Assembly (NCBI GenBank): GCA_905215815.1
Contig: CAJMRN010000049.1
Location: 1 to 15,254, forward strand
DNA length: 15,254 bases
Direction of reading: 5' to 3'
DNA from: an uncultured bacterium
GTDB lineage: Bacteria; Actinomycetota; Coriobacteriia; Coriobacteriales; Coriobacteriaceae
In this document: positions 6,110-13,030 of the stretch, piece by piece
Position numbering within the stretch: the stretch's first letter is position 1
How the letters are laid out: every line of letters begins with the position of its first letter
The notes under the pieces: model-generated
The model's input: only the letters and a program-made list of their open reading frames with translations
Told to the model about the DNA's origin: nothing
The model's database searches: none
Position numbers and translations under genes: made by a program

Positions 6110-7003
6110 CTAGAGCAAGGTGACGCTAAAGCTGCGTTTATCGGTAGCGCCGGGGGCCAAGGTGATGGTGTTGACCTTGTGCTCAAAGACGTCGTCCTCG
6201 GTGGACATGGTGGTGTGACCGGTCCAAGGCTCGAGCGCCACAAACGGAGCGTCGTTGGCGGCAGACCACACGCCGATGTACTTAAAGCCTTCAAAGTCGA
6301 TCTTGACGCCGTGGCCCGACTTGCGGCCGCGCAGCGTGAGCGTGGAGCCCGGGGTATCGGTGAACATGATGGCGTCGTTATCGAAGCTGCGGTGCGTGAT
6401 GGGCAGCACGTCCGAGTTATCGGGGGCCTTGTAGCTACCCTCGAACGTCATAAGGCCATCGGGCGTGATGACGGGGGCCTCGTTAGTCCAAGCCTCGGTA
6501 AACGCCAGCTCGTAATCCTCGAACGCCTCGTCCTCGGCGCCGGGGGCGGGCACGTTAAATGCGGGGTGGCCGCCCACCGAGAACGGCAGGTCCACGTCGC
6601 CGGTGTTGGTGACGGCAAAGGTCTGCGTAAGGGTGGCGTCGCCGGTCAGGGCATAGGTCATGTTGAGCTTAAAGTGGAATGGGAACGCCTTGAGCGACTC
6701 GGGCGTGTCGGTGAGCTCGTAGGTAACGGACGAACTGTCCTCCGACACCTCGACGATCTTGTGCTCGACAATGCGTGCGATGCCGTGGCGCGCCATCTCG
6801 CAGGTGCCGGCGGCAGACGTCGCCGTGTTGTTGCGCAGCGATCCCACGATGGGGAACAGGATGGGCGCGTGCTTGCCCCAAAAGGCCGGGTCGCCCTGCC
6901 ACAGATACTCATTGCCGTTGAGGGCAAGGCTCGTGAGCTGGGCGCCCATGGAATCGATGGCCGCGGTGAGGCCGCCGCGCTTGATGGTAGTGACGGTGGA
7001 CAT
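6110..7003 (-). CDS. Aldose 1-epimerase family protein (LacX-like)
   Basis: This 297-residue cytoplasmic protein of the galactose mutarotase fold should interconvert alpha and beta forms of an aldose or a sugar phosphate. Visible marks are YLWQGDPAFWGKHAPILFP (33-51), the first catalytic-type His in ARHGIAR (H73), GGHPAFNVP (H146) and the general-base Glu in ALEPWTG (E258), with the SGHGV turn at 229-233. The length and the WGKHAPILFP form point to the LacX/YeaD-like branch rather than GalM, so the sugar is unknown. The start at 7003 has TGGAGGAAG about 7 bases upstream; an in-frame ATG at 7027 lies ahead of that site. It follows the unknown membrane protein by 79 bp and ends at the module 2 terminator. 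No sugar kinase or transporter adjoins it. Confidence 0.92.
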   Translation of the reverse strand: MSTVTTIKRGGLTAAIDSMGAQLTSLALNGNEYLWQGDPAFWGKHAPILFPIVGSLRNNTATSAAGTCEMARHGIARIVEHKIVEVSEDSSSVTYELTDTPESLKAFPFHFKLNMTYALTGDATLTQTFAVTNTGDVDLPFSVGGHPAFNVPAPGAEDEAFEDYELAFTEAWTNEAPVITPDGLMTFEGSYKAPDNSDVLPITHRSFDNDAIMFTDTPGSTLTLRGRKSGHGVKIDFEGFKYIGVWSAANDAPFVALEPWTGHTTMSTEDDVFEHKVNTITLAPGATDKRSFSVTLL

Positions 7004-7082
7004 GCTACTTCCTCCAAAAGTAAACAACAGTGTCGAGGGTTATTGTCCCACTCTTGGCAGCAGGGCTGAGCGGCAGGTGCAG

Positions 7083-7949
7083 TTATTGAGCAATAGCATA
7101 AAGGTCAAACCCACCCTGCGGCGCGCTATCGACCGTATCGGGTGCTTGCGAATTAAAACTCACCGGGACCATGCGCTTTGAGGCGCGGTAACGCGTGCCG
7201 TCGGTGGCGACGGGCGGCTCATCGACCGTGAGCTCGTAGTCGCCGGGCTTGAGCTCGATACCGTCACCTTCGGAATTGACGTATTGGTACTCGTCGATTG
7301 CTTGTCCCCTGAGCGTGCGGCCCACGATATGGACGAGCATTTGGCTGTCGCCGCGCGCGGTATCCCACGTCGCGCCGTCCTTAACCTCGACCGACACATG
7401 CACCGAGCGCGTGCGGCTGAGCGATTGCTCGACGGACATCTCGACCTTGGCGGCGTCTTTTCGCTGCTGCTCGACATGGCTCCAGACGTTTCCAATTACC
7501 GAGCATGCGATAACGCCGCCCATGAAGGCGATAAGGATGGGGCCGAGCGGAGAACGGCGGCCCGCGTCTTCCTCACGAGCCAGGTCGGGGCGATGCGTGG
7601 GCGCAGGCGCCTGGGCGCCTTGCGCGGGCACGTCGAGAATGCTGAAAGATGCCGTACTGCCGGGGTCGATGGTGTGGCGCGGTTGCGGGGTCTTTGCCGG
7701 CGAAATGGACATGTCGGTTGGCTCACCCAGCGTGGCCGTGGCATCGGCCTTTGCCTCGTCGGCCTCGGCCTGGGCCCAAGCCTGTTCAAAGGTCAGGGGC
7801 TCGACGGGGTCGGAGGCGGCGTCCATCTCGACGGCATCGTTGCCGGTCTCGTCCTCGTCGCTCGACGCGTCACGCGGCACGGGCTCGTCCCACTCCTCGT
7901 CCGGAGCCTCGCCCTCGCTATACCACCATTCAAAGTTATCGATATCCAT
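7083..7949 (-). CDS. Membrane-anchored protein of unknown function
   Basis: I do not recognise this 288-residue protein. It has three parts. The first is an acidic, Asp/Glu/Ala/Pro-rich, probably disordered N-terminal region (1-130) that opens with the aromatic patch FEWWY. The second is one membrane span at about 136-156, after RR (131-132). The third is a C-terminal region (about 165-288) that looks beta-rich, with the segment IELKPGDYELTVDEPP (231-246) like that in Ig- or prealbumin-like surface domains. Positive charges before the span suggest N-inside, C-outside. The start at 7949 has AAGGGG 8 bases upstream, but the site overlaps the perfect palindrome GGGGCGCCCC (7952-7961). It follows the MerR gene by 176 bp. 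There is no signal peptide or sortase motif. It is probably real, because long in-frame coding with sensible composition is hard to get by chance. Confidence 0.75.
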   Translation of the reverse strand: MDIDNFEWWYSEGEAPDEEWDEPVPRDASSDEDETGNDAVEMDAASDPVEPLTFEQAWAQAEADEAKADATATLGEPTDMSISPAKTPQPRHTIDPGSTASFSILDVPAQGAQAPAPTHRPDLAREEDAGRRSPLGPILIAFMGGVIACSVIGNVWSHVEQQRKDAAKVEMSVEQSLSRTRSVHVSVEVKDGATWDTARGDSQMLVHIVGRTLRGQAIDEYQYVNSEGDGIELKPGDYELTVDEPPVATDGTRYRASKRMVPVSFNSQAPDTVDSAPQGGFDLYAIAQ

Positions 7950-8025
7950 ACGGGGCGCCCCTTAGGCCTCGCAAATAAACACTTGTTAGCCTTATACCCC
8001 CAGACGGCACGAGGGCTCGCACGGA

Positions 8026-8056
8026 ATGTGACAAAGGGACTATTCCCTTGTCACAT
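8026..8056. repeat. REP-like inverted repeat, copy 1
   Basis: ATGTGACAAAGGGA (8026-8039) pairs with TCCCTTGTCACAT (8044-8056) with one extra A on the left arm. The same motif, ATGYGACAAAGGGACTRT, recurs near 13002 and 14045. It lies between the MerR gene and the unknown membrane protein. No long T tract follows on the minus strand, so a role as terminator is doubtful. Confidence 0.65.
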
Positions 8057-8061
8057 CGAAG

Positions 8062-8124
8062 TTGCGGTGGAATAGTTCCTGTTTGCACGCCCACTCGAGC
8101 TATTTAGGGACTATTTCACCGCAA
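8062..8124 (-). repeat. Long hairpin directly after the MerR gene
   Basis: TTGCGGTGGAATAGTTCCT (8062-8080) faces AGGGACTATTTCACCGCAA (8106-8124), 19-base arms that differ at two places, both tolerated as G-U pairs. The loop is 25 bases. The element begins one base after the MerR stop codon in the transcript direction. Its inner AGGGACTATT matches the core of the neighbouring repeat at 8026-8056, so the two may form one compound element. Confidence 0.6.
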
Positions 8125-8125
8125 G

Positions 8126-8992
8126 TTATTTGAGGGCGACGGGGATTTGGATACAGCAGAAGTCCTCTTGGTGAGACTCGTCGTAACTCGTGGTGTCCAG
8201 GTAGCAAAAATCGAAAGCATTGCCGATGGGCTGGAGCGCGTGCCTGTCCATGCAGGCCACGATGGCGCGGATACCCTCGGGCTCGTACGGCATGCCCCAG
8301 CGACTCATGCACAGGTACGTGCCCTCGGGCAGCACCTCGACGCCAATCTCCGCCAGCTCGGCAGGATCGCTCGGCAGTATTTCCTCGGCACCACGCGGCA
8401 ACACGGCAAAGGAACCGGCACCGGCGATGGGGTCGTCGGAATGCAGCGCCTCGCGACGCAGCATGGCGCCCCAACCGCGCATGGGGCGTGTGCCCGTGAG
8501 CGCACGCATGCGCAGAATCGCCCGCATGAGCGTGGGGTGCAGCATCGAGCGGCCACGCTCGATATCGCCCGGGAACTCCTCAAAGACCACGTAGCGGCGC
8601 TCGAATTGCTTGAGCTCCGGTTTGCCCTCGCGCTCGCGCCAATAGACCGCCTCGTCGTAAAAACTCAGCCGCTCCTGCACGCTCGCACGCTCGGCTTTGA
8701 GCCCGGCAATCTGCTCGTCGAGCGCCTGCACCCGCGAGCGCAGGTGGTCGGTCATCTCTCCAATGTCGAACGTCGAGGTCAGGCGATCGATCTCATCGAG
8801 TTCCAGTCCCAAGTCGCGCAGCATGCAGATCAGACGCATGAGCGGGATCTGCGTGGGCGAATAGAAACGGTAGCCTTTTTCGTTAACCACGGCGGGTTTA
8901 AACAGACCGATCTTGTCGTAGTAGATGAGCGTTTGGCGCGAAACATTAAACAAGCTCGCCATCTCGCTAATCGCATACATACCCGTCTGCAT
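8126..8992 (-). CDS. MerR-family regulator with a probable effector-binding domain
   Basis: This 288-residue transcription factor carries a MerR winged helix-turn-helix at 5-72 (YAISEMASLFNVSRQTLIYY, then GYRFYS). A coiled coil follows at about 79-113 that should mediate dimerisation. A C-terminal domain of about 155 residues (131-285) resembles the GyrI-like ligand pocket of BmrR-type regulators, so a small hydrophobic or aromatic ligand is plausible. The start at 8992 has GGGAGG 4 bases upstream; the frame runs on to 9058 but would cross a terminator hairpin. The gene lies directly downstream of ubiX in the same direction, so control of the decarboxylase locus is a reasonable inference, but no operator has been identified. 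Confidence 0.9.
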   Translation of the reverse strand: MQTGMYAISEMASLFNVSRQTLIYYDKIGLFKPAVVNEKGYRFYSPTQIPLMRLICMLRDLGLELDEIDRLTSTFDIGEMTDHLRSRVQALDEQIAGLKAERASVQERLSFYDEAVYWREREGKPELKQFERRYVVFEEFPGDIERGRSMLHPTLMRAILRMRALTGTRPMRGWGAMLRREALHSDDPIAGAGSFAVLPRGAEEILPSDPAELAEIGVEVLPEGTYLCMSRWGMPYEPEGIRAIVACMDRHALQPIGNAFDFCYLDTTSYDESHQEDFCCIQIPVALK

Positions 8993-9019
8993 AGGTCCTC
9001 CCGACACACCCTTTGACAC

Positions 9020-9051
9020 GAAAAGCCCGCCGCCCACAGGGGCAGCGGGCT
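9020..9051 (-). terminator. Rho-independent terminator after ubiX
   Basis: AGCCCGC (9024-9030) pairs with GCGGGCT (9045-9051), and an inner GCCC/GGGC extends the stem with a mismatch. On the minus strand it is followed by TTTTCG. It separates the permease-ubiD-ubiX unit from the MerR gene, 33 bases past the ubiX stop. Confidence 0.75.
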
Positions 9052-9083
9052 CAAACACTACTCGTATCCTACCCTAAAGATGC

Positions 9084-9662
9084 CTATGACCAGCGCTTAT
9101 AGTTGGCGCACGACACGCCGACGGCCTCGAGTGCCTTGGCGGCGATGTGATGCACCGCCTCATCGAGCGTGACGGGGCCGTTGTAAAACGTGAGCATGGG
9201 CGGCATGAGCATGACGCCCGGCACGCGCGCCAGGCGTGCCATGTTGTCGACATGAATCGCACTGAAGGGCGTCTCGCGCACCATAAGCACCAGACGGCGC
9301 TGCTCTTTCATCTGCACATCGGCCGCACGCAGCAACAGGTTTTCGCTGTAGCCGCTCGCGATGCCGGCGAGCGTCTTCATGGAGCAGGGAGCCACGATCA
9401 TGCCGTCGACCGAATAGGTGCCGCTTGCGATGGCAGCGCCAATGTTCTTGTTGTCGTAGGCCACATCGGCATAGCACGCAAACTCGTCGAGCGTCATGCC
9501 GAGCTCCTGCTCGATGGTGATCTCTCCCCCGCGCGTGACGACAAGCGCCGACTCAGCGCCGGCCTGGCGCAGGCATTTGAGGCATTCAAGGCCCAGTGCC
9601 GCACCGCTGGCGCCAGACACGCCAACGACAATGCGACGGGGACGAACAGAAGACTCAGGCAT
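9084..9662 (-). CDS. ubiX: UbiX-family flavin prenyltransferase
   Basis: This 192-residue cytoplasmic enzyme joins a dimethylallyl group from dimethylallyl (mono)phosphate to FMN, giving the prenylated FMN cofactor that UbiD-family enzymes need. Motifs are the N-terminal nucleotide-fold GVSGASGA (14-21), APCSMKTLAGIASGYSENLL (91-110), RAADVQMKEQRRLVL (112-126) with basic phosphate-binding residues, RETPFS (129-134) and PPMLTFYN (154-161). Length is normal. The ATG at 9662 has AAGGAG 6 bases upstream, and the gene follows ubiD by 33 bp. The product acts outside ubiquinone synthesis here, as in LpdB/BsdB-type decarboxylase loci. It cannot be excluded that it also serves other UbiD enzymes in the cell. 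Confidence 0.95.
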   Translation of the reverse strand: MPESSVRPRRIVVGVSGASGAALGLECLKCLRQAGAESALVVTRGGEITIEQELGMTLDEFACYADVAYDNKNIGAAIASGTYSVDGMIVAPCSMKTLAGIASGYSENLLLRAADVQMKEQRRLVLMVRETPFSAIHVDNMARLARVPGVMLMPPMLTFYNGPVTLDEAVHHIAAKALEAVGVSCANYKRWS

Positions 9663-9695
9663 GACAACTCCTTAACTACTTGGTAGGGCTACTTA

Positions 9696-11183
9696 CTAGA
9701 AGGCGAGCTCGGCGGCCCACTTGTCCTTGTCGATCTCCATGAACTGCGAGCGGATAAAGTTCTTCTTGAGGTTAAACGGAACCGTGCAGTCGAAGATGGC
9801 CTTGCAGGCGATACCGTGCTCGCGGATCGAAGGATCGAACGCGGGGTCGTTGGACGGATCGAGCACGTGGCAGTGGCAACCGGGGATGGTGATGAGGTCC
9901 ACGTCGGCCTGGAAGCGCGTGGTCATGGCCCACATCACGTCACTCATATCGAAGATGTCGACATCCTCGTCGACAAGGATGACGTGCTTGAGCTCGGAGA
10001 ACGCCGAGAAGGCGAGCATGGCGGCGTTGCGCTGACGGCCCTCGTCATTTTTGCTCGACTTCTTGAACTGCATGATGGCAAGGAACTTGCCGCCACCGCA
10101 GGGAGCGGCGTGAACGTTGAGCAGGCGGCCCGGGATAGCGGTCTCGACCATCTTGTAGATGGAGGCCTCGGTGGGGATACCGGCCATGGACACGTGCTCG
10201 TGCGAAGGGCCGATGCAGCTCTCCATAATAGGGTTGACGCGCGTGGTGACGGCGGTGATCTTGATCACCGGGCAGACCTTGGCGCCGCCGGTGTAGCCGG
10301 GGAACTCGGGCATGGCGTAGCCATGGCCGTTAACGTCCTCGTTGATAGTCTCGTCGTGCATGAGGTAGCCCTCGAGCACGTACTCGGCATTGGCAATGCA
10401 CTTCTGCGGAACGGTGACGCAGTCGGCAAGCTCGACGGCGCGGCCGCGCAGGGCGCCGGCGATCTGCAGCTCGTTGAAGCCGAGCGGCGTGGTGGGAGCC
10501 TCGAAGCCGCAGCACATGTACACGGCGGGGTCCAGACCGATGGAAATGGAGATGGGCATGTCCTCGCCGCGCTGGCAGTACTCGTCAAAGAACGCGCCCA
10601 GGTGACGGCTGCCCGGGGTGATCCACATGGCGAGCTTGTCCTTGTCGACGCAGGAGAAGCGGTGGATGGTCACGTCGGACTGGGTGCCATCAGGGCTCGT
10701 GCCGTAGGCGAGGCCCATGGTGATGTAGGGGCCGCCGTCAACGGGCGTGTTGGTGGGAGCGGGAACGATCTTGCGCAGGTCAAAGCCCTCGTCGGTCGCC
10801 TTGTACACGACCTCCTGGCAGTCGACGTGCTTGCCCTCGGCGATCTGCTCGGGGGCGATCAGGTTCTCGAAGCGCTTGCCGATCTCGAGGCCTAGGTGCT
10901 CCTCGTCCAGGTCGAGCAGGGCGGCAACGCGCTTGCGGCTGGCAAGCATGCCGATGCAGACCTTGGCGTCGTCAAAGCCCTTGACGTTGTTGAAGACCAT
11001 CGCCGGACCCTCTTTGGTCGGGCGCATGACGGTGCCGCCGGCACCGACGTGACGGTAGACGCCCGAGACCTCGGCATCGGGATCGACCTGGGTATCGGTC
11101 TCGAGCAGCTGACCCGGCATCTCGCGCAAAAAGTCGAGCGCGGAACGCAGGTCGTGGATCTGGGAAGCATCGGTAGTGGACAT
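9696..11183 (-). CDS. UbiD-family prenylated-FMN-dependent decarboxylase
   Basis: This 495-residue cytoplasmic enzyme is predicted to reversibly decarboxylate an aromatic or alpha,beta-unsaturated acid. Family marks are TIHRFSC (172-178, with Arg 175), the pair of acidic residues in AEYVLEG (E267, E271) expected to form the catalytic R-E-E network, GFEAPTTPLGFNEL (226-239), the GYTGG loop (296-300) and VDEDVDIFD (404-412). Length agrees with UbiD/LpdC/BsdC types. The start at 11183 has AAAGGAG 7 bases upstream; an in-frame ATG at 11279 would give a basic, low-complexity leader without a ribosome site. A carboxylate permease upstream and UbiX downstream suggest a catabolic or detoxifying role, for example on a phenolic acid. 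The substrate cannot be read from the sequence, and the gene could equally be annotated ubiD, lpdC or bsdC. Confidence 0.94.
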   Translation of the reverse strand: MSTTDASQIHDLRSALDFLREMPGQLLETDTQVDPDAEVSGVYRHVGAGGTVMRPTKEGPAMVFNNVKGFDDAKVCIGMLASRKRVAALLDLDEEHLGLEIGKRFENLIAPEQIAEGKHVDCQEVVYKATDEGFDLRKIVPAPTNTPVDGGPYITMGLAYGTSPDGTQSDVTIHRFSCVDKDKLAMWITPGSRHLGAFFDEYCQRGEDMPISISIGLDPAVYMCCGFEAPTTPLGFNELQIAGALRGRAVELADCVTVPQKCIANAEYVLEGYLMHDETINEDVNGHGYAMPEFPGYTGGAKVCPVIKITAVTTRVNPIMESCIGPSHEHVSMAGIPTEASIYKMVETAIPGRLLNVHAAPCGGGKFLAIMQFKKSSKNDEGRQRNAAMLAFSAFSELKHVILVDEDVDIFDMSDVMWAMTTRFQADVDLITIPGCHCHVLDPSNDPAFDPSIREHGIACKAIFDCTVPFNLKKNFIRSQFMEIDKDKWAAELAF

Positions 11184-11205
11184 GGCGTACTCCTTTCGGG
11201 AGAGT

Positions 11206-11230
11206 GTCCGGCGACGGGGCGCCGCCGGAC
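11206..11230 (-). other. Hairpin in the ubiD leader
   Basis: GTCCGGCG (11206-11213) pairs perfectly with CGCCGGAC (11223-11230) around a 9-base loop, ending 22 bases before the ubiD start codon. The 142-bp gap also holds two direct copies of GGTCGAGCGC (complements of 11268-11277 and 11314-11323), the palindrome CAAGCGCTTG (11288-11297) and a small GGCTG/CAGCC hairpin (11297-11310). None has a T tract. They may adjust expression of ubiD relative to the permease. Confidence 0.4.
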
Positions 11231-11325
11231 GGGGTAACGTAATGGGGCCGCGGCGCTCACAAATGGAGCGCTCGACCACTCGAAGTTCAAGCGCTTGGCT
11301 GCTTACAGCCGGGGCGCTCGACCGC

Positions 11326-12783
11326 TTACATCAGGCCAAAGAGGTGGAACCAAGCGGCCTCGACCAGCACGACGACAAAGACGACCGCGGTGAGGGGGAT
11401 GCCCATGCGCATAGCCTCTTTGGAGGTGTAGCCGCCGGCGTCCTTGCCCTCACCGATAAGGATCGGCAGGTTATGGAACGGCAGGATGTAGTGGATGTTG
11501 ATGGACGTGAAGACGATGAGCGCCACGGCGAGCGGGCTCACGCTGGAGCCGGCGGCAAAGCTGATGAACGCCGGCACGCACACGCCGAGCACTGCCATGA
11601 CCGAGCCCATGAACATGTGGATGATCATGGAAAGCGCGGCGACGAGCAGGGCGAACAGGAAGATGTTCTCAGGCACGGAGCTGGGGAGCACGACGTCGGC
11701 GATCCAGGCGTTCATGCCGGTGGCACCGCCCACGGAGCCCACGGCCATGGCGGCCGTCAGGAACATGAGGGACTTGATGTCGACAGCGTTCCAGCTGGCG
11801 GGAGTGAGGACTTCGCCGATGATGGGCATGGCGAGAGCAACGCCAATGGCCAGGGTGACCCAGCCGATATAGTCGCCCGAGACGGTGAGCCACAGCGCGA
11901 TGGCGATGACAAGCCACACGATGGTGCGGATCTCCTTGACGGAGAGCTTGCCGAGCGCGGCCTGCTTGGCCACGATCTGCTCGCGATCGTAGACGAGCTC
12001 CTTGCTGGGCTTAAAGAGGAAAAGGCCCAGGAACAGGGTGCACAGCAGCGCAACCAGCATAGGCACGCTCATGTACAGGAACCAGTCGACGAAGGACGGG
12101 CTCATGCCGCCGGCCTCGGCACTGTACTGCGCAACGAGCGGGTTAAGCGTGGAGTCGCCCGTCAGGAAGAACATGGAACCCGGGGCGGCAGCGGCAAACA
12201 CGAGGAAGCCGAGCTTGCCCTTGTCGTCGTCACCGTAGCCGGCGGACTCGGCGATGACCGAGACGACGGCGAGGATGAGGAAGGCGCGGGGGAACGGATG
12301 CGGGATCAGCAGCGACAGCACAAAGGTGAGCGCGAAGATCGAGATGATGAGCGACTTGGCGTCGCGCACGAACTTGAGCATGAACGCGTAGGCGATGCGC
12401 TCGCCCAGGCCCGACTCCTTGACCGCGCTGGCGATGAGGTAGGCGCCGATGACGAGCCACATGGTGGCCTTGGTCCACGAGCTAAACGTGGAGGCGACCG
12501 TCGCCGAGATGCTCGCGGCGCCCGTGTCGTCCACGCACACCTTGAACAGGACGAGCAGTGCGCAGTAGAGCAGGCCCACAAAGCCCGGCTGTGCCACGCC
12601 GCATGCCCAGAACACCACCGTGGCGAGCGTCAGTGCCAGACAGGTCTGACCGCCGACCGTGAGCTCGACCGTCGAGCTCAGCTCCGCCAAAGGAAGAAAC
12701 TTCACCAGCAAAAAGACAACGATACCCAGCACAAAGCCAATTTCGCGCTTGGTGATCTTAAACGCCTTCTTTTCCGCTTCCAT
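11326..12783 (-). CDS. SLC13/DASS-type anion permease
   Basis: This 485-residue protein is mostly hydrophobic, with about 11-13 predicted spans, and has the two-fold repeat and spacing of the SLC13 (DASS) and related ion-transporter group, which carries carboxylates, often with sodium. The hallmark SNT triplets are not seen. At the equivalent places there is IPHPFPRAFLIL (160-171) and HMFMGSVMAVLG (389-400). APGSMFFLTGDSTLNP (200-215) and PFHNLPILI (435-443) look like binding-loop segments. The ATG at 12783 follows AAAGGTGGGGAG. The ubiD and ubiX genes lie downstream in the same direction, so import of the decarboxylase substrate, or exchange of substrate and product, is the likely role. This is an inference from context. 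Confidence 0.87.
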   Translation of the reverse strand: MEAEKKAFKITKREIGFVLGIVVFLLVKFLPLAELSSTVELTVGGQTCLALTLATVVFWACGVAQPGFVGLLYCALLVLFKVCVDDTGAASISATVASTFSSWTKATMWLVIGAYLIASAVKESGLGERIAYAFMLKFVRDAKSLIISIFALTFVLSLLIPHPFPRAFLILAVVSVIAESAGYGDDDKGKLGFLVFAAAAPGSMFFLTGDSTLNPLVAQYSAEAGGMSPSFVDWFLYMSVPMLVALLCTLFLGLFLFKPSKELVYDREQIVAKQAALGKLSVKEIRTIVWLVIAIALWLTVSGDYIGWVTLAIGVALAMPIIGEVLTPASWNAVDIKSLMFLTAAMAVGSVGGATGMNAWIADVVLPSSVPENIFLFALLVAALSMIIHMFMGSVMAVLGVCVPAFISFAAGSSVSPLAVALIVFTSINIHYILPFHNLPILIGEGKDAGGYTSKEAMRMGIPLTAVVFVVVLVEAAWFHLFGLM

Positions 12784-12836
12784 CTCCCCACCTTTCTTGT
12801 TGGGGGCGCTCCGAATTCGCAGCCATGTTGCCGCTT

Positions 12837-12867
12837 AAAAAGGGGCGCCCGTTATCGGACACCCCTT
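12837..12867 (-). terminator. Rho-independent terminator or attenuator before the permease gene
   Basis: On the minus strand GGGGTGTCCG-ATAA-CGGGCGCCCC forms a 10-bp stem (two G-U pairs) directly followed by TTTTT. It ends 53 bases before the permease ATG and lies 158 bases past the stop of the fusion gene. It either closes the fusion-gene transcript, leaving very little room for a permease promoter, or is an attenuator in the permease leader. Confidence 0.8.
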
Positions 12868-13024
12868 ACGTTGCGCTGTGTTGCGGCAATACAGTCAAGC
12901 GGATTTTTTGGATGAGAAGCGATTCCCTAGACAAAAACCGTCACAACATTCGACGCTTTTCCTCGTTTTCGAGATTTTCGCCGAATGTTGTGACGGTTTG
13001 GATGTGGCAAAGGGACTGTCTTTT
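12868..13024 (-). other. Gene-free interval after the fusion gene
   Basis: No gene is seen. The interval is dominated by a perfect inverted repeat (12935-12999) and most of a decayed REP-like copy (13002-13030). A lone -35-like TTGACT (complement of 12893-12898) has no matching -10 at normal spacing. A promoter for the permease operon is not clearly visible here. Confidence 0.4.
12935..12999 (-). repeat. Perfect 18-bp inverted repeat with T-rich loop
   Basis: AAACCGTCACAACATTCG (12935-12952) and its exact complement CGAATGTTGTGACGGTTT (12982-12999) enclose 29 bases that contain a smaller CTCG-TTTT-CGAG hairpin (12962-12973). On the minus strand the stem runs into GGTTTTTGTC, so it may end transcription of the upstream fusion gene. 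The perfect arms suggest recent spread or strong constraint. Confidence 0.75.
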
Positions 13025-13030
13025 TTACAT
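13002..13030. repeat. REP-like repeat, decayed copy 2
   Basis: ATGTGGCAAAGGGACTGTC (13002-13020) matches the left arm and core of the copies at 8026 and 14045. The right arm is degraded to TTTTTTACAT, keeping only the terminal ACAT. The right end overlaps the stop codon (13025-13027) of the fusion gene. Confidence 0.5.

Noticed and set aside
8993..9058. Longer MerR N-terminus starting at 9058
   Set aside because: It would cross the ubiX terminator, and the family begins a few residues before the helix-turn-helix.
11176..12915. 579-codon plus-strand open frame opposite the permease gene
   Set aside because: Extremely His/Asp/Glu/Gly/Arg-rich antisense reading of a hydrophobic membrane protein gene; the minus-strand gene has a ribosome site and family features.
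12935..12999. Ends of an insertion sequence or an integration attachment site
   Set aside because: Only 29 bases lie between the arms, no transposase or integrase is present in the window, and no target duplication was seen.
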